This document shows, in pieces, positions 35,701 to 48,708 of a stretch of 64,000 bases of DNA. The translations under genes were made by a program, and so were the position numbers. This DNA comes from Trema orientale (lineage: Eukaryota; Streptophyta; Magnoliopsida; Rosales; Cannabaceae). A model generated the notes under the pieces. That model saw only the letters and a program-made list of their open reading frames with translations. It made no database searches and was not told where the DNA came from. Location of the stretch: contig JXTC01000095.1 of the NCBI GenBank assembly GCA_002914845.1, positions 77,162 to 141,161 on the forward strand, read 5' to 3'. Positions within the stretch are counted from its first letter, which is position 1. Each line of letters opens with the position of its first letter.

Positions 35701-38700
35701 AGAGAAAAGAAGCTCCCAGCTATACATCTTTAAAGTGCGAATATATGTCAAAAGTTCTCCTGTTCTCCTAATCCTGTTAATGAACCCAAATGAAAGGGAA
35801 GAAAATATTTTAGTATTTGAAATGATAAATTTATTCTCTATATATATTTTTTGTATGACAATAATAATTATGCTGTTCTAATAAACCAGCTAGCCAGGAC
35901 ATGGAGCTCTTTCTGGCATATTCCTTACTTGCTCAAGCATTTCATTTTATCATATGCCCCTCCCTGGGTTGGGAACAATCGACCAACCAGAAATCTAGAT
36001 GATAGATCAGAAGTTGGAAAAACCAAAAAAGAAAAGAAAGCAATTTGTACTTCAAGATGCTCAATTGGTCTCTTTTAGGAAAAGCATGGTAATAGAATCC
36101 CTTTCAGAAAAATCAGTTCTCCTTATCCTGCTACTATCACCTCATGGCTACAAGAAATATTCAACAGAGGGCATGGTGTTAGCACACTTCACCTTGCTAC
36201 AGTGCAAAGGAAAGAATGTGATAGACCTCCAATCCGATTCACGTATGCAAGGAGGGCTAATAGGAGAGGGGCAGTTTCGACTAAAGCATCATAACTAAGC
36301 AAGACCGTTGAGGAGAGCAAGTTGCAGTAGGGTTTTCGTTAGGAGGGTAGAAGGACTACCCTGGCTTTTTGGTAGTTTGTTAGAGTCAGGTAGTCTATTA
36401 GATGAGTGATAAAAACAGAGTGGAGGGAGAGGGGAGGAGTCAGGCTTGTAGTAGTGAGTATTAGAGAGCTCTGCTCTAAGGGAGAGTCCAGGTCTCTCGA
36501 ATACCTAGTTTATCTTTTATTCTCATGTTTTTTTTCTTTCTGTTAGCAGCAATAATACAGTAATTTCCTTCGTATAAGATCAGGTCATAACAAATTGGTA
36601 TCAGAGCATCACCGACCTAGAGATGGCAAGAAAGAAAGTGGAGGTCCGCTTGGACTCAGTAGAAGAAAGGGTGGAGTCCATCCACGGTGATATCCAGACG
36701 GAATTGGGTTTGGTTAAGGAAGACCTCCGCAAACTACCAGCACTGGAGAAGAATATGGAGATGGTTCTGGAGAAGCTCCGGATGCTGTTGCGGCGGCCGG
36801 AAACAGCGCCCCTGGGTCCCCAATCGATAGATCGGGTCCACAAGCCGATTATCAGCGACCCCCAGTCCTCTACTACGGCAGCTGCCTCAAGGGAGGGCCG
36901 CATGGGGAACTCGATGCCAGAGACGTTCGGTTACGAGGGCCATACCCGTCGCCTGGAGATGCCCATCTTCGAAGGTCATAACCCAGATGGTTGGATCTTT
37001 CGGGTGGAACGATTCTTCGCTATCAACCGTTTGACGGAAGCCGAAAAATTGGAAGCGATCGCTGTCTGCGTAGATGGAGATGCTCTTGCGTGGTTCCAGT
37101 GGGAGGAGGGCCGACGACCGCTCCGTCGTTGGTCCGAATTCAAGACTATGCTGATCGAACGATTCCGGCAATCGCAAGAAGGTTCTGTTTGCGAGAGACT
37201 TTTGGTCCTCCGCCAAGACGGCACCGTGCGAGAATACAGACGACAGTTCGAGATGTTAGCGGCGCATGTGACCGACATCCCTGACTCGGTTTTAGAAGGC
37301 GGCTTCGTGAACGGGCTAAAGCAGGAGATCAGGGCCGAAGTTCGGATGATGCAACCTAATGGGCTGGCCCGAATTATGGACCTGGCCCAAAGAGTGGAAG
37401 ATCGCAATTCCACACTTAAATTGACAAAAGGGTGGTCCAGCCCAGTAACAAGCCGAAACCCAGCAACAAGCTTATCGCTCAGCTCCAAAACTACATCATT
37501 CTCCCCTAATCGCAATCAAGGGTCCCCAGACAAAACTTCCGGTCAAATCGGGGGTACCACTTTCAAGAAATTAACAGACTCAGAGCTCCGGGTGAAGCGA
37601 GAAAAGGGATTATGCTACAGGTGTGATGAAAAGTATACCATAGGCCATAGATGCAAGAATCGGGAGTAGCAGGTATTAGTGTTGTGCGATGAAGCAGACG
37701 AGATGGGAACCGAAACGGACAAGAAGGAAGAAGGATCGAGCCAACAGGCGGAGGAAATGGATGTTGTTGAATTATCTCTAAACTCGATAGTGGGATTGAC
37801 ACCACCTCACACAATGAAGCTGCGGGGAAGGATCGGCACACACGAAGTGGTGGTCCTAATAGACTGCGGAGCTACTCACAACTTCATCTTCGATGACTTG
37901 ATCCGACACCTGGATATTCCGCTCACCACCACAGGAGGCTATAACGTGGTTTTGGGAACCGGGCTATCGGTAAGAGGTACGGGAGTATGTAAAGGGGTAG
38001 TACTATCGCTACCCGAGGCAGAGATTGTGGAGGATTTCGTTCCCATAGAGTTGGGTAGTTCAGATGTGATATTGGGGATGCAATGGTTAGGCTCACTAGG
38101 AGGAATGCATGTCAATTGGAAGACATTAACCATGAAATTCAAAGTGGGCAACACCGCAGTCACGTTACAAGGGGACCCAAGCTTATGTAAGTCTCATATA
38201 TTGTTAAAGGCTATGATGAGAGCTATACAATGTGGGGGACATGGAATGTTATTAGAATTGGGAAGCTTATCTATTGATAACGAAACAGAGGACTCACAGG
38301 TTCCAGACTACATTCAAGCAATTTTGCTCTAGTTCGAGTCAGTATTCCACATGCCAGAGGGACTACCACCAACCAGGGGAAAAGAGCACGCCATAATACT
38401 CCAAGAGGGCACCACACCAATTAATGTGCGACCATATAGATACCCTCAGGCGCAAAAAGATGAAATTGAGAGATTGGTAAGAGAGATGCTCGTGGCAGGA
38501 ATTATTCAACCAAGTTGCAGCCCATTTTCTAGCCCTATCCTACTAGTCAAGAAGAAAGACGGCAGTTGGCGGTTCTGCGTGGATTACCGGGCCCTCAACA
38601 AAGCTACTGTCCCAGACAGGTTCCCAATCCCCGTAATTGACGAGCTCTTGGACGAGCTTCACGGAGCGGTGGTTTTCTCTAAACTGGACCTTAAGTCGGG

Positions 38701-41700
38701 ATACCACCAGATACGGGTCTGCTAGGAGGACGTGCCAAAAACCGCTTTCCGCACTCACGAGGGGCACTATGAATTTCTCGTAATGCCTTTCGGGCTAACC
38801 AATGCCCCAGCAACCTTCCAAGCTTTAATGAATGAAGTTTTTAAGGAGTTCCTACGCAAGTTCGTTTTGGTGTTTTTTGATGATATCTTGGTGTACAGCG
38901 CATCCCCTGATGACCATAGACACCACCTCACTCAAGTTCTCGCTAATTGCAACACCACCGCTTGTATGCGAACGTAAAGAAATGCCAATTCGCCCAACCT
39001 GAGTTAACCTATCTGGGCCATAAGATCTCAGCAGCAGGGGTTGCCGCGGACGAGTCTAAGATCGACGTCATGTTGTCGTGGCCGATTCCCAAGACCCTAA
39101 GGGAACTAAGGGGATTCTTGGGACTTACAGGGTATTACCGCAAGTTTGTGGAAGGATACGGAAAAATTGCTTGGCCACTCACAGAGCTCCTCAAGAAAGA
39201 TAACTGGACGTGGACCGAAGAAGCCGAACAAGCCTTCAACAAATTGAAGACAGTGTTCGTGGTAATTTTTGATCTTTGATTATATATGTTTACTTGTATG
39301 TTACTCAAAGATTAAAAAAACATAATATAGCATAATTGAACATAATGGATAGGCTATATATATATATATGGTAGATAGCTAGAACAATTAGGAATTATAT
39401 AATCAACTTGGTAACTAAAGGAATTAATACAAATATAGAAGCTGAAAATTAAATATAACAATAGATAAAGAGTAAATTAATATATTAGATAAACTTAACA
39501 AAAACTACCACAGACATAGTGAACGGGGTCTTTGAATGGCTCAATTCTTATAAAGTTCTTTAAAGAGAATTTTTAGAAGAGATGCATGTGAATATGATGA
39601 TAATAGGATTGATAAAATATTGCTCTTAACAAGCTGACCAGAAATTAGATCATGCTTATTGTGAGCTTAAGTGTATAAAGCATAACATATAAACCCTTAG
39701 TGATCAAACTAAAGATGTATATGCATGCCTATGATGATCAGCTGCTATTTTAAACATATACATAGGATAAAACAATATTTTAAGTAAAAGAGAAAAGTGA
39801 AAACTTAGCTTAAAGGACACTAGGTCCGAAGAAAGAACTTTGTAGCTGCTGTTGGTGACAAAACCCAGTTGATCATACATGTAATGATGAAATGGACACT
39901 TTCAGGTATGTAAATGATGTTGGAATAATGTTTCTAGGATAGGAAAATGATTTATAGTGGTATATAGAACTATAGGAGGAGTTTTAAGCTTATCGGGTGG
40001 GTAAAAATGAAAGAAAAGTATGAGTTTTAGCTACTGCAGTGGCTGAAAACGTGAGCAATAGAGAGAATAAGAGAGAGAGCTGAAAGTGATAGCTGAATGT
40101 GAGAAGGTATTTTTTTCTTGAAGTCCCCCTGATTTGTGAAGAAAAGCTCCTATTTATAGGCAGCCAAGACTTGGAGAACAAGCAGTTAGTGGGAGACAAG
40201 AATGACAAGTGTCAAAAACTGCCTTTTCTTGTCTCCTAGGATCTGATTTTACCCATGATTTTAGTGCAAAGTCATGATTAAGTAACACAGAATTGCTAAA
40301 AACCAGTTTAGGAGCTTAGAAACTGCCTTAGGAAGCAACTTAGAAGCTGCCACCTCAACAGCTTCATAGAAAATCAGCAGCTAAGAAATCAGAATCCACC
40401 TGGTTTAGAGGTTAATCTTTAGAAAACAACTTGTCATTTAGCTAAACAACTTTGCAGGTGCATAGTAATAAGTTCTCTTAGATTTTGTGCATGTAATATG
40501 TGTTCTAGAACCCTTAAGGGGGTCTAGGGTTTAGGGTAAAAATATCCTAGTTCTGTTAAGGTCCTTAACCTCTAAAATACCACTGTTATGCTTTATTCCT
40601 CCTCTGTTTTTCTCTGTTTCAGCTCTAATTGTATTCATCCTTAATCTGATGATCATCATAGCTTAATTAATTGTATTCTAATCATGTTTAGGAATTTACC
40701 CCAAAACAGACAGCTATGGCCAAGTTGCCAACTCTAGCTCTTCCGGATTTCAACCAGCAATTTGTCATTGAAACAGATGCTTCGGGGTATGGACTTGGAG
40801 CAGTACTTACCCAGCACTAGTGTCCGATCGCCTTTTACAGCCATGTCTTACCGCCGCGTGCTCGCTTCAAGTCGGTGTACGAGCGCGAGCTAATGGCTAT
40901 CGTGTTTGCTATCCAAAAGTGGCGGCCGTCCCTACTCGGGAAGCGTTTTGTGGTCAAAACTGATCAAAAAAGGTTAAAATTCCTGCTGGACCAGCGGTTG
41001 GTGAATGACGGGCATCAACAATGGTTAGCTAAACTGATGAGTTATGATTTTGAAATCCAGTACCGTCCTGGGCTAGAAAACAAAGCGGCCGATGCCCTGT
41101 CTCGGGTCGTAACGCCCACAATGGCCGCACTCACCATTCCCCAAGCGCTAGATATAACCGAGTTGCAATAGCAAGTGGATCAAGACGAGTTTTTGTCGAA
41201 AATAAAGGACGCGGTACTGCAAGACAGCAGCGCCCACCCGGGTTTCCAAGTCGTCCAAGGGCGGCTCCTATGCAAGGGCCGGTTAGTGATCTCCCCCCAA
41301 TCTCCCTCCATTCCGTTGCTACTACAAGAATATCACAGTAGCCTTATTGGGGGACACTCAGGAGTCACGAAAACGTATCAACGCTTAGCTGCTGAGTTGT
41401 TTTGGCCGGGAATGAAGAAGAAGGTGGAAACCTACGTGGCAGCTTGTGATGTCTGCCAACGCAACAAGACCATGGCCCTCTCCCCAGCAGGGTTACTGCA
41501 GCCACTTCCACTACCGGATAAGGTTTGGGAGGATTTGACAATGGATTTCATCGAAGGGCTGCCCAGGTCGGATGGATTTACTGCCATATTGGTTGTCGTC
41601 GACCGACTTAGCAAGTACGCACATTTCATGGCACTTCGGCACCCATTTACAGCCCCTCAGGTTGCAGCCGTGTTCACCCAGGAAATAGTGCGTCTCCATG

Positions 41701-44700
41701 GCATTCTGCGCTCCATTATTTCCGATCGAGATAAGATCTTCCTTAGCCACTTCTGGACTGAACTCTTTAGGCTGCAAGGGACGGTTTTAAAGTGCAGTAC
41801 GGCACATCATCCCCAAACCGATGGTCAGTCTGAAGTGGTGAATCGGGGCATTGAGTCGTATTTGCGCTGTTTTACATCGGATAAACCGAAACAGTGGGCA
41901 AGGTGGCTACATTGGGCAGAATACTGGTATAATACATCGTTCCATACATCCACCGTGACAACCCCATTTTATGCCTTGTATGGCCATGAGCCTCCACCAC
42001 TGCTTCGTTATGGCTCCGAGACAACCATTGTTTCTGCGGTAGAACAGCAGCTCCAAGACCGAGATGCCATCCTTGATGAGTTGAAGATGCAGCTCTTGCG
42101 TACTCAACAGCGCATGAAAGCCACGGCTGATGGACAGCGTCGCGATGTCCAGTTCGCAGTGGGCGACTGGGTGCTCCTGAAGCTTCGCCCTTACCGTCAA
42201 AAGTCGCTGGCAACTCATCGCAATGAGAAGCTCGCGCCGCGATATTACGGGCCTTATGAGATCACGGCTCGGATTGGCAAAGTTGCCTACAAATTGAAGC
42301 TATTGGAGTCAGCTTCAATTCACCCAGTGTTCCATGTATCACAACTGCGTGCGGCTATTGGTACGAGCCATGCAGTCCAACCACTACCCGCTAGCCTATC
42401 TCAGGAGTTGGAATTGCAGGTGGAGCCTTTGGACGTATTGGGAGTGCGACCTAACACCGCGGGACTGCCGGCCGGGTTGGAAGTGCTCATTCAATGGAAA
42501 GACCTGCCCACCTTTGAGACCACCTGGGAACCCTTTGACACCATTCATCAACAGTTTCCTCACTTTCCCCTTGAGGACGAGGTGAAACTTTGGACCGGGG
42601 GTATTGATAGACCTCCAATCCGATTCACGTATGCAAGGAGGGGTAATAGGAGAGGTGCAGTTTCGACTAAAGCATCATAACTAAGCAAGACCGTTGAGGA
42701 GAGCAAGTTGCAGTAGGGTTTTCGTTAGGAGGGTAGAAGGACTACCGTGGCTTTTTAGTAGTTTGTTAGAGTCAGGTAGTCTGTTAGATGAGTGATAAAA
42801 AAAGAGTGGAGGGAGAGGGGAGGAGTCAGGCTTGTAGTAGTGAGTATTAGAGAGCTCTGCTCTAAGGGAGAGTCCAGGTCTCTCAAATACATGGTTTATC
42901 TTTTATTCTCATGTTTTTTTTTCTTTCTGTTAGCAGCAATAATACAGTAGAATGAACATACCTCTCATCCTTTTGCTTCATCATTTTCTCACTAGCCCTT
43001 GCAATCAATTCGGATATCCACTTATTAACTGCAGATAAGAAATTTCAATCTTCAAATATGAGGTCTCTAAAAATAGAAGCCATAACATCATATGTATCAT
43101 GCATGAGGAGAGTTGAAAATTTGAAATAACATGCTTTCAAAACAATAACCATAGTATCAGCATATCATCCCATCCAAAAGACTACAAAGTATATACAATG
43201 CTCTAAAGAGCTCATTTTTAGCTTGATCTAACTTCCTAGCTCAATGAAAATTGAAAGCACATGCAGCAGGTGGAAGGGGGAAAAAAAACAACAAAATAGT
43301 TCTTTTTTTTAAGGAGAATTTTGCACTAAAGTTTGACCCTATTTATTCATAATTATCACCATAATCATTATGGTACTAGTTCGTTGTTGGGCTGTGTCCA
43401 TCAACATGTGCAACAAATTTATCCAAATCAATTTTGTACGAAAGAAAAAATTTCCGCTCATGACTGTGCCACCGTTAATTAGTTTAGCTAAAGTAAGAGT
43501 ACCTGGAATCAATAAGATGGTAATAGCAATCCCGGCAACAAATGCATATTTGACTTGTGTATACAGAAGGAACAAAGCCACTCCAATTTGAAAAGGCAAG
43601 CTGAAAACATTCAGGAAACTAGAACAATGAGAAGAAACTATGAAAATCACCCCATGATTCGCTCTAAAATTTAGAATCAACTAAAAGGATAACTTATTTC
43701 AGAGATATATACCTATCTTCGGATCATATCAATAATTGAAACTCATGATTCACAAAAAACATAACTGATTAACGATAAAATACAAATAACATCTATGACT
43801 GTATAAGCAGAGACTACCTCCACATATCATGGAAACTGTTACACAAGTTGATAGTTCGATCAACATCTATAGACATGAATGTCTGGATCTCCCCCTCGGT
43901 AAATTTTGATCGCTCAGCTAGGTTGATGCATAAACACTGGACGAAAAATATTATAATAAGATAAGCAATCAGAGTACCTTCAAATCCTGATATGTAAAAA
44001 ATAAGAAAAATGAAAGGGAAATAGGTAGCAGCTTATTTCTTTTAAGTTCCATTCAGAAAGGACATTGAACAGTGCATTCAATCTTCATCTTAACCAAAGC
44101 ATCAAAATAGTATTTTGAGAGTTACTAACCGTTTTAAATAGCAGAGCACAACCATAACACAAGTTTTAATATATAGTATGTTACTACTCTTTTCTTTTTA
44201 ATAAGAAATGGAAACCTTTGTTCGTATAAACAGAAGAAAACAATTAATGTACATGGTATTATAGGGGTTAATGGCACCATTAGCCCCCAACCTATGATCA
44301 TTTTAGGTTTTCAACCTTTTTTTTTGTGGCATTTAAGTCCTAAACGTTTGTTTTTTTGGCACCATTGGTCCTTTTGGCATATTCCATCCAAAATTCTGTT
44401 AAAATTTATTTGAATGAGAGAAATTTTACACCATTGATCTCGAATTTTTAATTGTTTAATAATTTGGTCCATAATTTTTCTTTTTTGGTATTCATATTTC
44501 CGATTAACAATAATGTATTTGCCAATATTTCAGAAAATTAAAATTCAAAGACGGATATAAAACAAATAGTTCATTTAAAAACCAAATTCAAAAAAGAACA
44601 AAATCATACTAATAAACTTTAGTTTATGTCAAACTATAGTAACTTTATGAATAAAAAATAATTATTTTACCATTTTTAAAACTAAAAAAATTTTGCATAC

Positions 44701-47700
44701 AGTCATACACGCTTTGACACTAGTCAAATTTGACTAAAAATTTACTACATCTATTAAATGTTCATGTAATTATGAATGGTTATTCTAAAAAATTAATTAA
44801 CTATTCGCAGCAAATAAGCCCGAAAAGTTTTATAATTTTCCATTAAATGTTCATTTCTTTATGTAATTGCATCTGTTAATCTTTCGAAAAATTAATTTTT
44901 TAGAATTTTAATTTTCTGAAAGATTGGTAGATGCCATATTGTTAATCGAAAATATGAATGCCAAAAGGACCAATGGTGCCAAAAAAACAAACGTTTAAGA
45001 CTTAAATGCTAAAAAAAAAAAGGTTGAGGATCAATATGCTAAAATGATCATAGGTTAGGGACCAATAGTGTCATTAACCCTTCAATCTACAACTTAGTAA
45101 CAAATTCAAGAGCATGCAATGAATGCATTAAAAAGAATGAAAGAACAAATAAAGCATATTGCATGCATTAAAAAGAATGAAAGAACAAATAAAGCATATT
45201 TTATCCAATCATATGGAACAATAAGATAAGAACTCGGGATCATAATTTTATTTCCACTACCGGATATCATTTCATTACCAGAAACTTCACAAAAATATTA
45301 CAGAGAAATATACCTGCTGATAGATAACAGTCATAATACCCGACCGCAGCTTTAGCCTAAGCTTGGTAAGATGAAATGTATATTGTGTATCCAACAAGGA
45401 TCTGCAAATTTAAGTCCAATGTTCATCCATACTCAATATTACATAAAGTTAGTATCATCATAATAATACGTTCCTACAAAATAAAGGTTAGTATGTGATG
45501 TGAAATGCTATAACAATCACAGTTAAAAATAGAACTAAGAACCCAAAAACAATTACAGAGTAAAGAACAAATAGTACATCATCACGTAATGCTACGGCTT
45601 GAAAAGATTAACAGTGCGTCCAACGACTGAGATTGACTTTATTTCCTAATTAATTCAATTTCTGTTTCAAGAAGAAAAAAAAAGTATGAAGAAATGCGAT
45701 ACTAGTGCTTTCTTCCTAAGTCATTATAGTACATAAAATAATTGTGTCTTAACATCAAAAAACATATGGAGAAGTTCAATAGTTCAATACTTGAGGCACA
45801 GGAGAAAAAATTTCCTTTAAAGCCCAAGATAAATAGTTACTTAAAGATTGACGTGAGACCCAACGATATTGCAAGAACATAGCCATCCAATTGCCCTGAA
45901 CCTGATATAGATAATAAATAATAAGTTCATAATGAAGTGATTGAGAAACAACTAAGTACTGTTATACAAATATTTATATAGGGTACAAGCGTGAAGTTAT
46001 TTTAATGACATAAAAAATTGATGATTCAAGTCATGGTCAAAGAGTGTGAGAGTTGCAGCAATTGTTAGATGTTCAACAACAGCATGATAACCAATAGACC
46101 TAATGGATTACCAACCAAAATTCCTGTACTTTAAAGCTAATGAAATAAACCAGGCACATTAGAAAGAAAGTTCCTGAAAGCAACAGAACTACATAAACAC
46201 TTTTCTCAAATATTTTAATATAATTTAATTCCAAAAAAATATTAATCTATGGCTGCAAACCTTGTTGAAGAAATTTAATTAGCTTGTTGAGAAGCAATGG
46301 TCCAGCAAAACCAACACAATCATTAAGCACCTGCAAAACAAAACATTGGTTAAGCACCTGGAGAAAGTTGATTTATTTCGTGATCTTTTATTCCCCTTAA
46401 CTGATTTTTTTTTTTCGCACTACAAGTTTGCAATCTACATGCTAAAGTAACATTAGTAGTAACTAAACGAATATAGGGCCATCCATATGCAGAACAGATT
46501 GACTGAGAACCAATTCTTCCGGAAAAGTACTGAAGATTTTTTTTTTTTTTTTGATAATGTTTTCTAGGAGATAGGAGGGAGAGGTGCCCAACAGCATTGA
46601 GATACCTTTAACAAACCCAGACAAATATACGGCCAACCATATGCAGAACAGATTGCCTTAAACAGGGATGGACTAGAACGATTATTACTACACTGTGATT
46701 GCCAAGAGCTTAACAATGTATCATGACAGGAAGTGGGATCCATATCAGCAGGAAGTGGAAGCAAATCGTCAAAGTCAAGCTGCTTTACTACACCATGGTT
46801 CATTACAGATGCGATAGATTTGAATGTCATAAGATCAAAATAACTCTGACTGTTTCCCTGCAACAAGTAAAGTTCAATAGAAAAGGAAATATTAAAGGCT
46901 TTTCATCTGTGTTAACCTGAATAGTGAGACAATTCATTGCACATCCAAATAGCTCACATTATTTAACTAAATTGAAACCCCACCCTCACTCCCACCCAAA
47001 AAGAGAGAGAGAGAGAGAAATGGCATCCTGTAACTTACAGAGTCCCTCTGGCAACCTTCCTCCAGGTCCACAACAGCTGAAAGTAGTGGATCTTCCATTG
47101 AACTGCAATTTAGACAAGAAAACAGCATAAATCTGTTGAATCATACAATGACTTGTATGGATTACAGCACAATGATTGACCAGGTAATACCTGATTTTGG
47201 AAGATCCCTGTTTTACTCTGACAATGTTAATCGACAATCCAAACATGATATCCAACAAAGCAACAAAGGTCTCTTTGAGACATATCAATAACTGTCAAGA
47301 CAAACTTACTATGATTTGTTATTCAAGTTCCCAAAGAAAAAAATTAGAATACACAACTTGCTTCAATTCAAACCAAAGATGAAGCAAGTAAAATTTCACT
47401 CTTAAAGTATCGAGTAGTGCAATTATAAAGTGCCAGAATTATGCCGAAGTGAATGAACAGCAAAAACGGATTTTTAAACTGAAAGGCATGTTGTATCTTA
47501 TAATGCAACAGAACTGTGTACTCAAACATCATTAACCAGCACATGGCCGGGAGAAACATATACAGAAAAAGAGAAATATCGTACCTCGAATGAATTATAT
47601 ATTGTTACTATATGAGGGATCCCTAGCAGCAGTTTTACAATCCACCACAAACATAAGATTTGGCTGCAAAAGACGCAGCAGTAGTTGGCAAACATTGATA

Positions 47701-48676
47701 ACAACATGATAGTTGCCTACATATTCAAAGTCAATGAGTCAAGACATACTCTTCTTAAGCTATCACAGCACACTTTAGAACAACAAAGAAAACCACTTTA
47801 GCGTTATAAAAGCTTACCCACACTGCAAAACAAGAACATCTAAACAACCATTCATGATGTGCTACAAACTCTCCCTGGAGTGCTTTCTTTGAAAGAAAAA
47901 CTATGTCCAGCAAAGTCAAAGATGCTTCAATGGCAGGAACTAAGTAGAAGAAGAACTTTTCTGAAAGGTTCATCTGTTGTAATTTCAAAGACCATTAGTA
48001 TATAACTATAACACATGTATAAATGTGTGTGTATGTACATACGTGTACATATACATATAAATATACAAACAGACCCTCCAATTTCTTCGGCCATTTCTTT
48101 GAGTTATCCCGAGCACAGCAAGCAGAATCACAGTAACAAAATTTGCCCCAAAACCTAAAACAGTATTGATTGTATAGGAAAAACAATTCATAATTTTCCA
48201 TGAAAGATGATATCATCTGAGTGTTCTTATGTATCAAAGATAATATATATATATATATATATATAAACTCCTCAAAACCAAAAAGGATATATATTCTCAA
48301 AACATTTGGAGAATCCAGTTCTATCCCACACCTGAAATCCAGAAAAAGAGTGACCAGAGCGGAAATCTATAATATAAGGAAGAAAAAAAAATTAATTAAA
48401 TAAACAAAAATGGAAAACTAATTCGCCCTTTAATTTCTGAAAATATTAAGAAGCTGGTTTGAGTAGTCTCGTTCATATTTAGAGGGATTGTTTTTAAGTT
48501 CTAACACATAGTTTCAACTGAGCCTAAGACAAGAAAATCTCGAATTAGAAAACGTTGGTTTGACTTTCTTATATGATTCTTTTTGAATTTTCTTGGCATC
48601 GAAACAGAGTAACGCTGTAGAAAAAGAGAGACGAGAAAATGTTGGAAAAATTATAGAGAATTGAAGCGGCTGCTTT

Positions 48677-48708
<32 letters not shown>

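Larger units (their letters stand above)
36219..42949 (+). mobile_element. Ty3/gypsy chromovirus (6.7 kb with nested insertion) in ABCC13 intron 14
   Basis: LTRs at 36219-36562 and 42605-42949, 5-bp target duplication GAATG (36214-36218 and 42950-42954), primer-binding site TGGTATCAGAGC (initiator-Met tRNA type) at about 36597, polypurine-like GGACCGGGGG before the 3' LTR. Gag, protease, reverse transcriptase, RNase H, integrase and a terminal chromodomain are in chromovirus order; short LTRs and the chromodomain suggest a Reina/CRM-like chromovirus, clade not certain. It runs antisense to ABCC13. It is broken by five in-frame TAG codons, one frameshift and a 1455-bp solo LTR, so it is not autonomous. 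The two LTRs differ at about nine positions plus one T-run indel by eye (near 2.6%), meaning a fairly recent insertion. Confidence 0.95.

Noticed and set aside
36599-36612. TATCAGAGC motif as part of a tRNA gene
   Set aside because: It is the retroelement primer-binding site (complement of initiator tRNA-Met 3' end), positioned after the 5' LTR.
47595-47707. Exon 5 of ABCC13 starting after TTTTGCAG (47662)
   Set aside because: It would shift the frame into a stop. The acceptor at 47717 (TATGTAG) keeps phase and adds a plausible membrane segment.
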